This document shows, piece after piece, positions 25,942 through 36,277 of a stretch of DNA of 64,000 bases. How positions within the stretch are numbered: the first letter of the stretch is position 1; every line of letters starts with the position of its first letter. The stretch is taken from assembly GCA_951813085.1 (NCBI GenBank), contig OX638348.1, positions 1,373,627 to 1,437,626 on the forward strand. The letters run 5' to 3'. The DNA comes from an uncultured Opitutaceae bacterium (GTDB taxonomy: Bacteria > Verrucomicrobiota > Verrucomicrobiia > Opitutales > Opitutaceae). The notes under the pieces were generated by a model. It was given only the letters and a program-made list of their open reading frames with translations. It was not told the origin of the DNA and did not search any database. Position numbers and translations under genes: made by a program.

Positions 25942-27996
25942 ATGAATAGTCCATTGTTATACACTTTTGTCGGAGCCGCTGTGCTCGCCTTGCTATTCGC
26001 CTTCTTCAAGTACCAGTCCATTATGAAAAAGGACGAGGGGAGTGGAGAAATGAAGGACATCGCAAAGATGATCCAAGACGGAGCCTTCGCTTTTCTCAAA
26101 GCGGAATACACCTGGCTAGCGGTATTCGTTGTTGTAGTGTTTCTAGCGATATCTCTATCGCCAGCGTCGTACGGACTGGGCTTGAATACAGCCATAGCGT
26201 TTCTGTGCGGCGCAGTTGCTTCCGGATTGGCGGGATTCTTCGGGATGCACACGGCGACCCGCGCTGCCGTTCGCACGACCCAAGCCGCTCGGGAAAGCGT
26301 GAAAGACGCTCTGTCGATCTCGTTCGGCTCAGGGCTTGTGATGGGCTTCTGCGTGGTTGGTCTTGGCCTAGCGGGCGTGACATTGCTAACGCTTATTTAT
26401 TCTGGCGACGGGGGCGTTAGCGAATCGGTGCTCGGCTTTAGTTTCGGTGCTTCCTCGATCGCTCTGTTCGCTCGCGTGGGTGGCGGCATATTCACGAAAG
26501 CGGCAGACGTCGGTTCTGATCTGGTTGGAAAAGTCGAGGCAGGAATCCCGGAAGACGATCCTCGCAATCCCGGTACGATCGCGGACAACGTGGGAGACAA
26601 TGTAGGTGATGTTGCCGGAATGGGAGCCGACTTGTTCGAATCCTACGTCGGCTCGATCATCGCTGCCATGACCTTGGGAGCTGCCTTGTTCATTGGGCAG
26701 GAGAACGTGGCAAGCGTAACGATTCTACCCTTGGCGGTTGCCGCTTGCGGAATCATAGCATCTGCAATCGGGAGCTTCTTCGTATCGGCAGGCGATACCA
26801 AATCGCTGCACAAGGCATTGTTTCGCGGCCTTTTTGTCGCATCCGTCTTGGTAATCGTGGGTACGTACGGGCTCGTGAATTGGGTATTCGATTTCGAAGG
26901 ACTCGCCATCGGTTCGAGTGCGATATCGGGAATGAGCGTATTTTGGGCAGTTATCTCAGGGCTCGTAGCGGGTGTGGCTATTGGAAAAGTCACTGAGTAC
27001 TACACGGCGAAAGAGACCAAGCCGGCTCAATTTATCGCCGCTCAATCCCGCACGGGGTCAGCGACGAATATAATCCATGGCGTCGCCACGGGAATGGAAT
27101 CCGTCGCCTTGCCAGTCCTGCTTATCTGCGCCGCAATTTACTTCGCCTATGATCAAGCGGGCGTTTACGGCGTCGCAATTTCGGCGGTAGGTATGCTCTC
27201 TACTCTGGGCATTTCACTTGGAGTCGATGCCTATGGTCCTGTAGCGGACAATGCCGGCGGCATGGCGGAAATGGCTGCGCTTCCAGAAGAAGTGCGAAAG
27301 CGTACCGACGCATTGGACGCGGTCGGCAATACAACCGCTGCGGTCGGCAAGGGGTTCGCGATCGGATCCGCTGCGCTAACGGCCCTGGCCCTGTTCAATG
27401 CCTACTGCGAGAAAGCGGTTCCGGGTAGCGGTACGTTAACGCTGGATATCAATAGTTCCGAGGTGATGATCGGTTTGCTTGTAGGCGGCTTTCTGCCGTT
27501 CTTGTTCAGCGCTCTGACCATGAGGGCTGTTGGCAAGGCAGCGAACCGGATGGTCGAGGAAATTCGACGCCAATTTCACGAAATCCCCGGAATTCTAGAA
27601 GGGACGAGCAAGCCTGATCCGGCGAGATGTGTCCAAATTTCAACGACAGGTTCCTTGAAGCAGATGATTGCGCCAAGCATGCTCGCCATCGCAATCCCCA
27701 TCTTCATAGGCAAAGCGTTTAGCGCTCAAATGCTCGGGGGCGTCCTAGCCGGAGCGTTGGTCTCGGGAGTGATGCTGGCTATCTTCATGGCCAACGCGGG
27801 CGGTGTTTGGGACAATGCCAAGAAATATATCGAAGAAGGCCACGAAGGAGGCAAAGGCTCGGATGCGCATAAAGCATCCGTGGTGGGCGATACCGTAGGC
27901 GATCCATTCAAGGACACTTCAGGCCCATCGATCAATATCTTGATCAAGCTGATGACTGTGGTTTCCTTGGTGTTTCTCCCTTGGTTCGGAAGCTGA
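25942..27996 (+). CDS. hppA: K+-dependent membrane ion-pumping pyrophosphatase
   Basis: The protein has 684 residues and about 16 membrane helices, the usual size for this family. It couples pyrophosphate hydrolysis to H+ or Na+ transport across the inner membrane. The catalytic region is [19 protein letters not shown] at about 190-208, then [19 protein letters not shown], with a second acidic site near [14 protein letters not shown] at the C-terminus. The segment [10 protein letters not shown] has Ala at 466 and Gly at 469 where K+-independent enzymes have Lys and Thr, so this enzyme should need K+. H+ and Na+ pumping cannot be told apart by eye. Confidence 0.93.
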   Translation: MNSPLLYTFVGAAVLALLFAFFKYQSIMKKDEGSGEMKDIAKMIQDGAFAFLKAEYTWLAVFVVVVFLAISLSPASYGLGLNTAIAFLCGAVASGLAGFFGMHTATRAAVRTTQAARESVKDALSISFGSGLVMGFCVVGLGLAGVTLLTLIYSGDGGVSESVLGFSFGASSIALFARVGGGIFTKAADVGSDLVGKVEAGIPEDDPRNPGTIADNVGDNVGDVAGMGADLFESYVGSIIAAMTLGAALFIGQENVASVTILPLAVAACGIIASAIGSFFVSAGDTKSLHKALFRGLFVASVLVIVGTYGLVNWVFDFEGLAIGSSAISGMSVFWAVISGLVAGVAIGKVTEYYTAKETKPAQFIAAQSRTGSATNIIHGVATGMESVALPVLLICAAIYFAYDQAGVYGVAISAVGMLSTLGISLGVDAYGPVADNAGGMAEMAALPEEVRKRTDALDAVGNTTAAVGKGFAIGSAALTALALFNAYCEKAVPGSGTLTLDINSSEVMIGLLVGGFLPFLFSALTMRAVGKAANRMVEEIRRQFHEIPGILEGTSKPDPARCVQISTTGSLKQMIAPSMLAIAIPIFIGKAFSAQMLGGVLAGALVSGVMLAIFMANAGGVWDNAKKYIEEGHEGGKGSDAHKASVVGDTVGDPFKDTSGPSINILIKLMTVVSLVFLPWFGS

Positions 27997-28012
27997 AGAA
28001 AAAGAGAGGAGC

Positions 28013-29374
28013 CTACTGGAGAATCTCTTCTGCAAAAACGGTCCGCTGCGACTCGGGCATCGTAATCGCGTGCTCCACGATCGTAGGCCGCGATTCACCA
28101 GCTCGCTCCATAGCATCGAGGAGCTTTCCTTTTAAGTGATCCGCTACGTCTCGATGAGACGCATAGCCAATCAGGTTCTGCAGCTCGTAGGGATCCGATT
28201 TTAAGTCATAGAGAAACGTTTCCGTGTATTCATCGGATTGATATTGGGTTTCCCCATCTAGATCGACCGCTTCAACGCTGTATTTCCAACGAGCCGTACG
28301 GAGGCATCGACCAACCTGAGATTCGCTGATTTGAATAAAGGCTTCCTGTTCCCAATCGCTGGAGTCTCCACGAAGTATTGGCATCAAGGATCGCCCAGGC
28401 ATGGATTCCGGCGGATCGATATGGCAAGCATCCAGCAGTGTCGGGACTAGATCCACTAGGCTCGTTACTTCAGGGCGACGACCTCCGCCATCGAAACCAG
28501 GGCCGCAAAAGGCGGTGGGAACACGAACGGAGGAATCATGGCACGATCGTTTGTATTCAGAATTCCGCGTCTTGAAATGGCAGCCATGATCCGAAGTATA
28601 GAGAATGATCGTATTGTCGTCGATCCCGAGGCTTTTCAAGGCATCCATGATGCGTCCCAGCGATTCGTCCAGACGCTTGATCATTCCGAGGTAACCTCCT
28701 AAATGCTGACCGGAACTACCTCCCAGCTGCTGCAGATCCGGCGGTGTCCATTTTCCGGTGTATCGCTCCCGGTATCCGTCTGGCGGAGGATAATCATCCA
28801 CATGGTTCTGATGGTGCGGTTCCAGGAACGAGCTGAACAGAAAGAAGGGCTTGTCCTTTTTGCTGGCGTCGTCGATGTAGCGAATCATAGCATCCGTCAC
28901 GGCATCGACGCGATAGCCGGGGAGGTGCACCTTTTCGTTGTCGTTATTCCACAGGTTGCAGTCGTAGGCGTCCGAACAGAATTCCAGTACGTTGGTCGCT
29001 AGCCAATAGTCGTATCCACCACGCTCTTCCACGGGCACGTAGTCACGGCGTGTTCCGAGGTGCCACTTCCCAATATAGCCGGTATCGTATCCGGCGCCTG
29101 AAAAGCGCTGGGCAATCGTTTCCAGGCTCGGATCGAGCGGGATCTCATTGCGCCAGGATCCTGTTTGCGTTGCGTAGAGACCCGTCTGAAGGCAGGAACG
29201 TGCCGGGCCGCACACAGGCTGACAGGTAATGGAGGCATCGATATGCGTGCCGCGATTGGCCAGCCGATCGAAGTTCGGGGTGATGTCGAGAGGGTTACCG
29301 TGAACGCCACAAGTGTCCCATCGTTGTTGGTCGGTAAAGAAGACGACGACGTTCGGCTTTTTATTAGGTGACAT
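28013..29374 (-). CDS. Cysteine-type sulfatase
   Basis: The protein has 453 residues. Metal ligands are in VVFFTDQQRWD, the formylglycine motif is C55-G-P-A-R59, and it is followed by QTGLYATQTGSW. GKWHLG and LYTSDHGCH match family segments. There is no signal peptide, so it is probably cytoplasmic like the first sulfatase, from which it differs clearly in sequence. It is convergent with hppA (16 nt apart) and divergent from the SDR gene at 29595. Some enzymes of this shape are phosphonate or phosphodiester hydrolases, so sulfate-ester specificity is likely but not certain. Confidence 0.88.
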   Translation of the reverse strand: MSPNKKPNVVVFFTDQQRWDTCGVHGNPLDITPNFDRLANRGTHIDASITCQPVCGPARSCLQTGLYATQTGSWRNEIPLDPSLETIAQRFSGAGYDTGYIGKWHLGTRRDYVPVEERGGYDYWLATNVLEFCSDAYDCNLWNNDNEKVHLPGYRVDAVTDAMIRYIDDASKKDKPFFLFSSFLEPHHQNHVDDYPPPDGYRERYTGKWTPPDLQQLGGSSGQHLGGYLGMIKRLDESLGRIMDALKSLGIDDNTIILYTSDHGCHFKTRNSEYKRSCHDSSVRVPTAFCGPGFDGGGRRPEVTSLVDLVPTLLDACHIDPPESMPGRSLMPILRGDSSDWEQEAFIQISESQVGRCLRTARWKYSVEAVDLDGETQYQSDEYTETFLYDLKSDPYELQNLIGYASHRDVADHLKGKLLDAMERAGESRPTIVEHAITMPESQRTVFAEEILQ

Positions 29375-29464
29375 AGGGGTGTAATTTTTAATCAGCGATA
29401 GTCCGATTAGGGACTACAAATTGATACACAATAGGGTGTTCGCCTAGGCACAAGTATGAATCTG

Positions 29465-29497
29465 CGAAACCGGTCCCAATATGATGTAACCGTTTCG
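29465..29497. promoter_or_regulatory. Candidate operator in the sulfatase/SDR divergent region
   Basis: Perfect 6-bp inverted repeat CGAAAC (29465-29470) and GTTTCG (29492-29497), with AACCG-like bases inside each arm, recalling LacI-type half-sites. It lies about mid-way between the two divergent start codons. No regulator gene adjoins it. Confidence 0.28.
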
Positions 29498-29594
29498 TAA
29501 TGATTCTGATGCCGAGATAGCAACTTAGGATGTCGTAATGCTCATACGGCCGCTTGAGTCTTGATCGAACGAGCCGGGGCGCTATCAGGGAAGA

Positions 29595-30347
29595 ATGTCT
29601 AATAAGATTCTCGAGGGACGTGTCGCATTGATTACAGGAGGGGGCAGGGGTCTCGGGCGGGCGATCGCCTGCGCCTATGCGCGAGAAGGCGCTTCTATAG
29701 CCGTGAGTTCGCGTACGGAGTCTGAAGTGGAAAAAACCGTTGCGATGATTCGAGAAGAAGGAGGCGTGGCCATTGGTATCGCGGCGGATCTTTCGCTGGA
29801 GGAGGAAGCAGAGCGTGTGATCGCTCGCGTCGAGGACGAGTACGGAGCCCTGGATCTCGTATTTTTAAACGCGGGAGGAGGCGCGGGAGCGCGCAAGCCA
29901 ATCGAAGAAGTAGATGCAGATGCTTGGAAGCGTACGATAGAGATCAATTTATATACGGCGCTCCATGTAGCGAAAGCGGCGATACCTTTGCTGAAGAAGA
30001 GTTCCAATGGGCAAATTTTGACGATGGGATCTGGTCTCGGGCGGAAGCCAGACAAGAGCAGCTCGGCCTACAGCGCCTCGAAAGCGGCTCTGTGGATGCT
30101 CACCCAGTCATTGTCACTAGAGCTCGCTAGCGATGGGATCACCGTGAACGAGATGATACCGGGTCCGGTGCGGTCGAATATCCCGGAAGGCGAAACATTC
30201 GAACCCTTCTTGCAGCCTGACGGCGATTGGGAGAACGAGTGGATCAAGGGAGCCAACGACGTGGTACCGATGGCGCTTTTCCTGGCATCGCAGCACAAGT
30301 TCGGTCCTTCAGGCCAGAGCTTTGGCCTGAATCGCCGACTTCTGTAG
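29595..30347 (+). CDS. SDR family NAD(P)-dependent oxidoreductase
   Basis: The protein has 250 residues, the typical size of a classical short-chain dehydrogenase. The cofactor motif TGGGRGLG lies at 14-21, LNAGGG at about 91-96 replaces the usual NNAG, and the catalytic Tyr and Lys lie in AYSASKAAL (about 158-162) after the serine in MGSGLG. AGGGAAG just upstream is a fair ribosome binding site for the ATG at 29595. The substrate is unknown; the neighbouring sulfatase suggests a sugar or sugar-derived alcohol. The gene is convergent with the RND efflux operon. Confidence 0.88.
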   Translation: MSNKILEGRVALITGGGRGLGRAIACAYAREGASIAVSSRTESEVEKTVAMIREEGGVAIGIAADLSLEEEAERVIARVEDEYGALDLVFLNAGGGAGARKPIEEVDADAWKRTIEINLYTALHVAKAAIPLLKKSSNGQILTMGSGLGRKPDKSSSAYSASKAALWMLTQSLSLELASDGITVNEMIPGPVRSNIPEGETFEPFLQPDGDWENEWIKGANDVVPMALFLASQHKFGPSGQSFGLNRRLL

Positions 30348-30370
30348 CGACGACGCGCAAGGAAGGAGAA

Positions 30371-33300
30371 CTAAGTTTCCTCCCTCGCCAATTCCATTGA
30401 AGGTTCGGGCTCCTTAGGCAGTCTGCGCAATCCGCGCCACCACCACTTGAAGAGAGCGACGATGTCCTCAAGGATCAAATACGCGCTGGGTACGAGAAGC
30501 AGTGTGATGAATGTGGCGAAGAGCACGCCAAATGCGAGCGAAGTTGCCATTGGAATAAGAAATTGAGCCTGAAGGCTTTTCTCCATCAGGATCGGTACCA
30601 GCCCGACAAAGGTCGTAATGGAAGTTAAAATGATGGCTCGGAAACGCTGGCTGCCGCCTACGTGTACCGCTTCAAACAAGGGCATTCCTTCTCGGCGCAA
30701 GCGATTGATTCGCTCCACGAGTACAAGCGAGTCGTTTACCACGACTCCCGACATCGCGATTATTCCCAGAAGCGAGAGCAAGCTCAAATCTTGGGGCGTA
30801 CCGAAATTCTGGAAATTGAACAAGTGGCCGTAGATGGCGCCTCCGATGCCGAACGGAATGACGGATATCACAATGAGCGGCTGCAGGTAGCTTTTGAATG
30901 GGATCGCCAGAAGCGCATAGATCAGAACTAGGACCAAAACGCCGCCGCCTATCATGGCTGGAATGGACTCCTCCATATCCTTAGCCTCACCTCCTTTGAT
31001 CGGAGTGACTCCTGGATATTTCTCCAGAACGCTGGAAAGGATAGAGTTGGGATCGCCGGGATACTTTCCATAGAGCGCGATCGCGATCTTGTCGGAATTG
31101 ACCACGTTCTTATCCGCGTCGGCTTGTACATTTATTATGCGCTGCCGATCCAAGCGGGCAATCGATGGATAGCCCACGCCATATTCTACATCGGCTACTT
31201 CTGAAATAGGAATACGAGCTCCGTTGGGAGCGACAATCCGCATCGACTCCAGATTGCCGAGCGATTCGCGCTCCTCTTTCGGATACCGCACCATCACGCG
31301 TAGATCGTCTCGGTCCCGCTGCACCCGCTGCGCCTCCGCCCCGTAGAATGCATACCGGACTTGCCGTCCCAGATCGTTCGCTGAAATACCCAGCGACCGG
31401 GCATTCTCCTTGAGCGTCATCTTCAGCTCGCGCTTCCCCTCTGCATAGGTATCGCGGATATCGAGCAATCCTTCGAATTGCTTAAGCTCGTCCTGAATTT
31501 CCAATGACGCGGCCTTCAGGCTCTTGAAGTCACGTCCTGTAAGGCGAATATCAACAGGCAATCCTACAGGACCTGATGCATTGGATACGAAATTCAACTT
31601 CCGGGCGCCGGGAATCTCTCCAACTTTTTCTCTCCATTTACGGGCAATTTCGTCGGCATTGGAGTCGCGCAGTTCCGCTTTGGAAAGCTCTAATATCATG
31701 GAGCCGATATTACCGCCTGAATTGAAGGCGGCAGGACCCGGACCCCCGGCCAGTACGCTGTAGCCGAGAAAGAGAGCCTTGTTCTTTACAGGGTCAATGT
31801 TTCCAAGATCGATTTGCTCGGAGGATATCTCTTCAAGCGCTGCCTCAATTCGCGTCATAGCTTTCCGAGTCTCGAAAATGGGCGTCCCCTCGGCCATCTT
31901 CAGTTCAAGGAATATATAGTCGGATGGCACATTGGGAAAGAAGACGAATCGAACGACGCCTAAAATTACCAGCGCGAACGATATCATCAGAGCGGATATG
32001 AAAATTGAGAGCGTCAGCCACCTGAACTTCAACGCCTTGCTGAGGAGAGGCATATATTTGTTCTTGATGAACCGTTCCATTCCATCCGAGAATCTGCGCT
32101 GCAGGCGCGAGAGGGCGTTGAGCGATTCGCGGCCTCCCTTATCGCCGACATTGCAAAGGGACAAGTGATAGGGGAGGACCAGCTTGCTCTGCACGAGCGA
32201 AAACATCAAGGTGGGTATGACCACCATGGGCACTACGTACATGAACTTCCCAATCATGCCTGGTAAGAAAAATACGGGTACAAAAGCGACTGCGGTGGTG
32301 ATGACCGCGAACGTTACCGGCATGGAAACCAGCTTTGCGCCTCGCACCGCGCTTTCCACACCCGGGCCACCGTTCTGAAATTCCGTGAACACGCTTTCGC
32401 CCACGACGATGGCATCGTCGACTACGATCCCGAGCACGAGGATAAAAGCGAACAGGGAAAGCAGGTTCACCGTAATCCCAACCGCGGGCGCGATTGCGAT
32501 CGTTGCCAGGAAGCTAACGGGAATGCCGATGGCCACGAAAAAAGCGAGAGATGGGCGCAGGAATATCGCGAGGGTGAGCAATACGAGAATGAATCCCGCC
32601 ACTCCGTTCTCCACCAGCATGTCGATACGGCCTTGAAGGTAGAACGACGAATCGCTCCAAGCTTCCAGCTGGACCCCGTCGGGCACCCATTTCTGATTGG
32701 CTTCTTCCACATACTCGTAGACCTGTTTCGAGATTTCGAGCGGGTTCTCGTCACCGACTTCCTTGGCTAGTACGATAGCCGCCAACTTTCCGTTGAATTT
32801 AGTGATGATATCTTGATCCGCGAATCCGTCCTTGATGGTAGCGATCTCGCCTAGGGTCAGCTTGGCCCCGTCCGGATTGGTCAGTAGAACGATGGAGCGA
32901 AAGTCGTTGCCGACGTAGGCTTGCTCCTTGGTCCTGAGAGAGATTTCGCCGCCATCGGCCTTAATCAGTCCGCCAGGCAAGTCGATCGAACTGCCCCGTA
33001 CCGCTTGGACCACCTGGTCGAATGTTAGATTGTAGTTCCGCAAGGTGTTCTCGGATACTTCAATCGATATCTCATAGTCCCGCACGCCTTGTACCTCTAC
33101 CTGGCTAATCCCATCCAGCTCTACGAGCTCGTCGCGAACGCGATCCGCGATCTTCTTGATCTCTCTCTCGCTCGCATCCCCGAAAACAGATACTCGTATT
33201 ACTTCCTTAGGTATGAGCGGTTCGTCGACAATCGGGCGTTCCGTATCTACTGGAAACGTAGTGATGGCATCAACACGTGTCTTGATCTCGTCCTTAATCT

Positions 33301-33601
33301 TCGCGATGTCGAAGCCCTTGTCCACGGTAGCGGTGACGGAGCCATAGCCTTCCTGGGCCGATGAGCTGATTTCCTTGATTCCATCAACCCCTTGGATGGC
33401 CTCCTCGATGCGGACTACGACCGACTCTTCAACCTCCTCGGGAGAGGCCCCAAGATAAGGCACTCGGACGGTTACGATATCGAGAGAGAACTGCGGAAAC
33501 AATTCGCGCTTAACGGTGAGATAGGAGGCTATGCCTCCAGTCACCAAAAGGAGCATTACCAGGTTTGCGGCGACGCCGTTTCGAGTGAACCACGCAATCA
33601 T
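30371..33601 (-). CDS. RND efflux transporter, inner-membrane pump (AcrB-like)
   Basis: The protein has 1076 residues, full length for an RND permease, with the expected 12 membrane helices and two large periplasmic loops. The N-terminal helix (GVAANLVMLLLVTGG) is followed by FPQFSLDIVTVRVPYLGASPEEVE, the usual opening. The proton-relay pair is in LGIVVDDAIVVGE (helix 4). The second half begins near residue 515 and contains the matching GIIAMSGVVVNDSLVLVERI. It exports substrates using the proton gradient through the adaptor and outer-membrane channel encoded just upstream. Its start overlaps the adaptor gene by 4 nt. The drug or lipid substrate cannot be told. Confidence 0.93.
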   Translation of the reverse strand: MIAWFTRNGVAANLVMLLLVTGGIASYLTVKRELFPQFSLDIVTVRVPYLGASPEEVEESVVVRIEEAIQGVDGIKEISSSAQEGYGSVTATVDKGFDIAKIKDEIKTRVDAITTFPVDTERPIVDEPLIPKEVIRVSVFGDASEREIKKIADRVRDELVELDGISQVEVQGVRDYEISIEVSENTLRNYNLTFDQVVQAVRGSSIDLPGGLIKADGGEISLRTKEQAYVGNDFRSIVLLTNPDGAKLTLGEIATIKDGFADQDIITKFNGKLAAIVLAKEVGDENPLEISKQVYEYVEEANQKWVPDGVQLEAWSDSSFYLQGRIDMLVENGVAGFILVLLTLAIFLRPSLAFFVAIGIPVSFLATIAIAPAVGITVNLLSLFAFILVLGIVVDDAIVVGESVFTEFQNGGPGVESAVRGAKLVSMPVTFAVITTAVAFVPVFFLPGMIGKFMYVVPMVVIPTLMFSLVQSKLVLPYHLSLCNVGDKGGRESLNALSRLQRRFSDGMERFIKNKYMPLLSKALKFRWLTLSIFISALMISFALVILGVVRFVFFPNVPSDYIFLELKMAEGTPIFETRKAMTRIEAALEEISSEQIDLGNIDPVKNKALFLGYSVLAGGPGPAAFNSGGNIGSMILELSKAELRDSNADEIARKWREKVGEIPGARKLNFVSNASGPVGLPVDIRLTGRDFKSLKAASLEIQDELKQFEGLLDIRDTYAEGKRELKMTLKENARSLGISANDLGRQVRYAFYGAEAQRVQRDRDDLRVMVRYPKEERESLGNLESMRIVAPNGARIPISEVADVEYGVGYPSIARLDRQRIINVQADADKNVVNSDKIAIALYGKYPGDPNSILSSVLEKYPGVTPIKGGEAKDMEESIPAMIGGGVLVLVLIYALLAIPFKSYLQPLIVISVIPFGIGGAIYGHLFNFQNFGTPQDLSLLSLLGIIAMSGVVVNDSLVLVERINRLRREGMPLFEAVHVGGSQRFRAIILTSITTFVGLVPILMEKSLQAQFLIPMATSLAFGVLFATFITLLLVPSAYLILEDIVALFKWWWRGLRRLPKEPEPSMELAREET

Positions 33602-34836
33602 CTCATTGCCTCCTCGCCTTGCTCGTCAGGCAATGTAACCATCTCGATGCCCGTATCCAATTTTACTTGCATGCCGATCACTGCGTATTCGAGTGGAGTG
33701 ACGCAAATGCGATCTCCGTTTTCTAGCCCGGAAGCAATGATCGCCCATTCAGTATCCACTTTAAGGACATCGACGCTTTTGAATTCCAGGCGATTCTCCT
33801 GGTCGATGGTAAAGACGGTGTCGTTCTCTTGCAGCGCCTTTCTCGGAATGCGAAAGGCGTTGTCGATTCGCTTTCCTTCGATGGAGGCCTCCACGAAAAG
33901 CCCAACTTTGAGGGGAGGGCGAGCGCTTCCGCTTTCTCTCTTGTAGGGATCCTCTATTTTCGCGACGACATAGGATAGCCGTGTCCGGGAATCGATCGCT
34001 CCTTCCGTTCGGTCTATAACGCCTTCCCAGCTATAGGTTTCCCCTCCGTATTGAGCAGAGATTGTCACCTTTGGCTTTTCCACGCTTTGCGCTTGGTTGC
34101 TATAGCTTTCCGGCAATTGCAAATACTCAATATCCTTGAGGGATATCGGCAATCGTATTTCAGCGGTATCTGTAGAATAGATACGAGCTAGCTGGCTTTG
34201 ACGCACCGCCACCATTTGTCCGATATCCGCGATTTTTTCTCGAATTCGCCCATCGTAGGGAGCCCGGACTACGGTGCGGTCGAGGTCGCGCTGGGCCATT
34301 TGGACCGAAGCTTTAGCCGATTCGAGCAACGCGCTTGCCCGCTCTAGCTGCGGCTTTCGGAGCGTGAGCTCCGATGCCTCTCCACGATCGAGAGATTCCC
34401 AGTCCTCGCGGGCCTGGTCCGCAAGCGCTCGCTCCTGCTGATAAGTGAGATTCGCTTCCGCAAGACGTCCCTTCGCGGTAGCGAGGTTCGCTTCGTAGTC
34501 AATGGAATCGATCGTCACCAAGGGATCTCCTTTCTTGAAATAGCCGCCGGTGAAGAAGGCATTGGAGATGGATTGAATGCGTCCTGAAACTTCTGCGACA
34601 AGCAGCGTTTCGGTGCGGGACTGCACAATGCCCTGGCTTTGGGTTTCGAGCGTTATCGGGCTCGATTGGGCCTCGATCACTTCAACTACAGGGAGAATTT
34701 GCGATGCCGGTTTGGTTTCTGGAGCTGGGGCGAGCATCAGACCCACTCCCAACAGCGATAGAACTGCAATCACAAGTATCGGCGGAAGCAGAAATTGAAG
34801 AAACCAGGTGAAGTTCGATTTGCGTTCGTTGGTCAT
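33598..34836 (-). CDS. RND efflux periplasmic adaptor (membrane fusion protein)
   Basis: The protein has 412 residues. One N-terminal membrane helix (FLLPPILVIAVLSLLGVGLML) anchors it. A lipoyl-like half (TQSQGIVQSRTETLLVAEVSGRI) leads into an alpha-helical hairpin rich in A, E, L and Q (about residues 115-185). The lipoyl half then closes (DRTVVRAPYDGRIREKIADIG) and beta-barrel and membrane-proximal domains follow. This is the standard HlyD/AcrA order. It joins the AcrB-like pump to the outer-membrane channel. It overlaps the pump gene by 4 nt and follows the channel gene by 51 nt. Confidence 0.92.
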   Translation of the reverse strand: MTNERKSNFTWFLQFLLPPILVIAVLSLLGVGLMLAPAPETKPASQILPVVEVIEAQSSPITLETQSQGIVQSRTETLLVAEVSGRIQSISNAFFTGGYFKKGDPLVTIDSIDYEANLATAKGRLAEANLTYQQERALADQAREDWESLDRGEASELTLRKPQLERASALLESAKASVQMAQRDLDRTVVRAPYDGRIREKIADIGQMVAVRQSQLARIYSTDTAEIRLPISLKDIEYLQLPESYSNQAQSVEKPKVTISAQYGGETYSWEGVIDRTEGAIDSRTRLSYVVAKIEDPYKRESGSARPPLKVGLFVEASIEGKRIDNAFRIPRKALQENDTVFTIDQENRLEFKSVDVLKVDTEWAIIASGLENGDRICVTPLEYAVIGMQVKLDTGIEMVTLPDEQGEEAMR

Positions 34837-34887
34837 GAAAATCTGTATCTATATTGCTGTAGAATAAATTGAACGTGCAGGAAACGG

Positions 34888-36273
34888 CTATTCGAAATCG
34901 CCTCCCAGAGCTAAGTGCAGATTAATCCGGTTTTGAAGTCGTTGATTTTGCACGGATACTAGTTGGCTCGCGCTCTCGTCAGCCCGTCGTTGGGCGTCGA
35001 GCAAGGACGTGATGTCGATGAGGCCGCGTTGGTATTGCTCCCAAGCGAGATCCTCTGCCTTTTGGTTCTCTGCTGCAGCGATAGCGGTGTCTTCGCTGAG
35101 CTGGGCGAGATCCGACTCGCTGGAAAGAGCGTTTTCGACTTCCTGAAAAGCCGTCAGAACGGCGGATCGGTACTGCGCCATTTGGGCGTCCCTTTGAGCC
35201 TCGGATTGGTCCCGCTCCGCTTTGAGGCGGCCGGTGGAAAATACAGTGGCTCCAATTTCGCCCGCTAAGGTCCAGACTGAAAAATTCGAGTCGAGCAAAT
35301 CTGCCAGGTCATCGCTGGTCGTTCCGGAACTGCCAGTCAGGTTGACGCGAGGTAGCCAATTGCGTGATACATTTTGATCTTGAGCCACGGTGGCGGCGAG
35401 CCGTCGTTCAGCAGCGTATAAGTCGGGACGGCGGGCTATCAAGGTTGCGGACAACCCCGCGGGGATAGACGATTCGATCTCAGGCAATTCCTTGTCGCTC
35501 GCTTGCTGACCGCTCGGGTATCGACCCAGAAGCACTTCAAGCGAACGCTTCGCATTGTTCAACTGGGTCTTTCGTTGCTGAGCAGCCGCGCGGCTCGAGG
35601 CGGCTTGGGCGCGCGTCAGCCTGAGATCCAGGCTCGTCACAAGCCCTCGATCGTAGCGGCGGTCCAAGGAACGTGTCTTCTGTTCGAGGGATTCCGCTGA
35701 GTCCTCAGCGAGCGTGTATTGGGTTTCCGCCTCCAGCAGATTGAACCAGGCGCGGGCCACTTGTCCGGATATCGACAGTTTCAGAGCCTCGACATCCGCT
35801 TCCGCGGCTTCGAGATTGGCCAATCCGACCGCATGCGAGGCGCGGAGCCGCCCCCACACATCGACTTCCCACTGCGAGCCAAGCGAAAGGCTGTGCGATT
35901 CGGTTTCGATATTTTGGAAATTGAGAAAGGACAATCGGCTTTGCTGCTTAGCCGAATTTAGGCTCAGGTTCGCTCCGGGCCCCTTCAGCGATCCAGATAT
36001 GCGAGCAGCGGCCTCTGCCGCCCGAGCATTTGCCTTCGCCGCATCCAGTCCAATATTGGATTCCAAGGCCTCTGCAATGAGCTGGTTGAGGGTTGCATCG
36101 CCGAAATGGACCGCCCATTTTGCGGAGGCGTCAGTTTCGAAGGTGGACGTCACCTCGAAATCATCGCCCGATTGAGGATGCGATACCACTTGCGTCTCCA
36201 TGGGAACGGTTGCGCAACCAGCGAGCAAGGCGGCGAACGCCGCAGGAATGCAATAGTATATTCGCTTAAACAT
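34888..36273 (-). CDS. Efflux outer-membrane channel lipoprotein (TolC/NodT family)
   Basis: The protein has 461 residues. The lipobox LLAGC places the lipidated cysteine at about residue 20. Two repeated halves rich in A, E, L and Q form the coiled-coil barrel: AAKANARAAEAAARISGSL with the LRASHAVGLANLEAAEADVEAL region, and ARRPDLYAAERRLAATVAQ with the QAQRDAQMAQY-like region. TNSGSTTSDDL-type beta segments lie between them. It is the outer-membrane exit of the tripartite pump. The gene follows the TetR gene by 4 nt, so the operon reads regulator, channel, adaptor, pump. Confidence 0.92.
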   Translation of the reverse strand: MFKRIYYCIPAAFAALLAGCATVPMETQVVSHPQSGDDFEVTSTFETDASAKWAVHFGDATLNQLIAEALESNIGLDAAKANARAAEAAARISGSLKGPGANLSLNSAKQQSRLSFLNFQNIETESHSLSLGSQWEVDVWGRLRASHAVGLANLEAAEADVEALKLSISGQVARAWFNLLEAETQYTLAEDSAESLEQKTRSLDRRYDRGLVTSLDLRLTRAQAASSRAAAQQRKTQLNNAKRSLEVLLGRYPSGQQASDKELPEIESSIPAGLSATLIARRPDLYAAERRLAATVAQDQNVSRNWLPRVNLTGSSGTTSDDLADLLDSNFSVWTLAGEIGATVFSTGRLKAERDQSEAQRDAQMAQYRSAVLTAFQEVENALSSESDLAQLSEDTAIAAAENQKAEDLAWEQYQRGLIDITSLLDAQRRADESASQLVSVQNQRLQNRINLHLALGGDFE

Positions 36274-36277
36274 CGTA

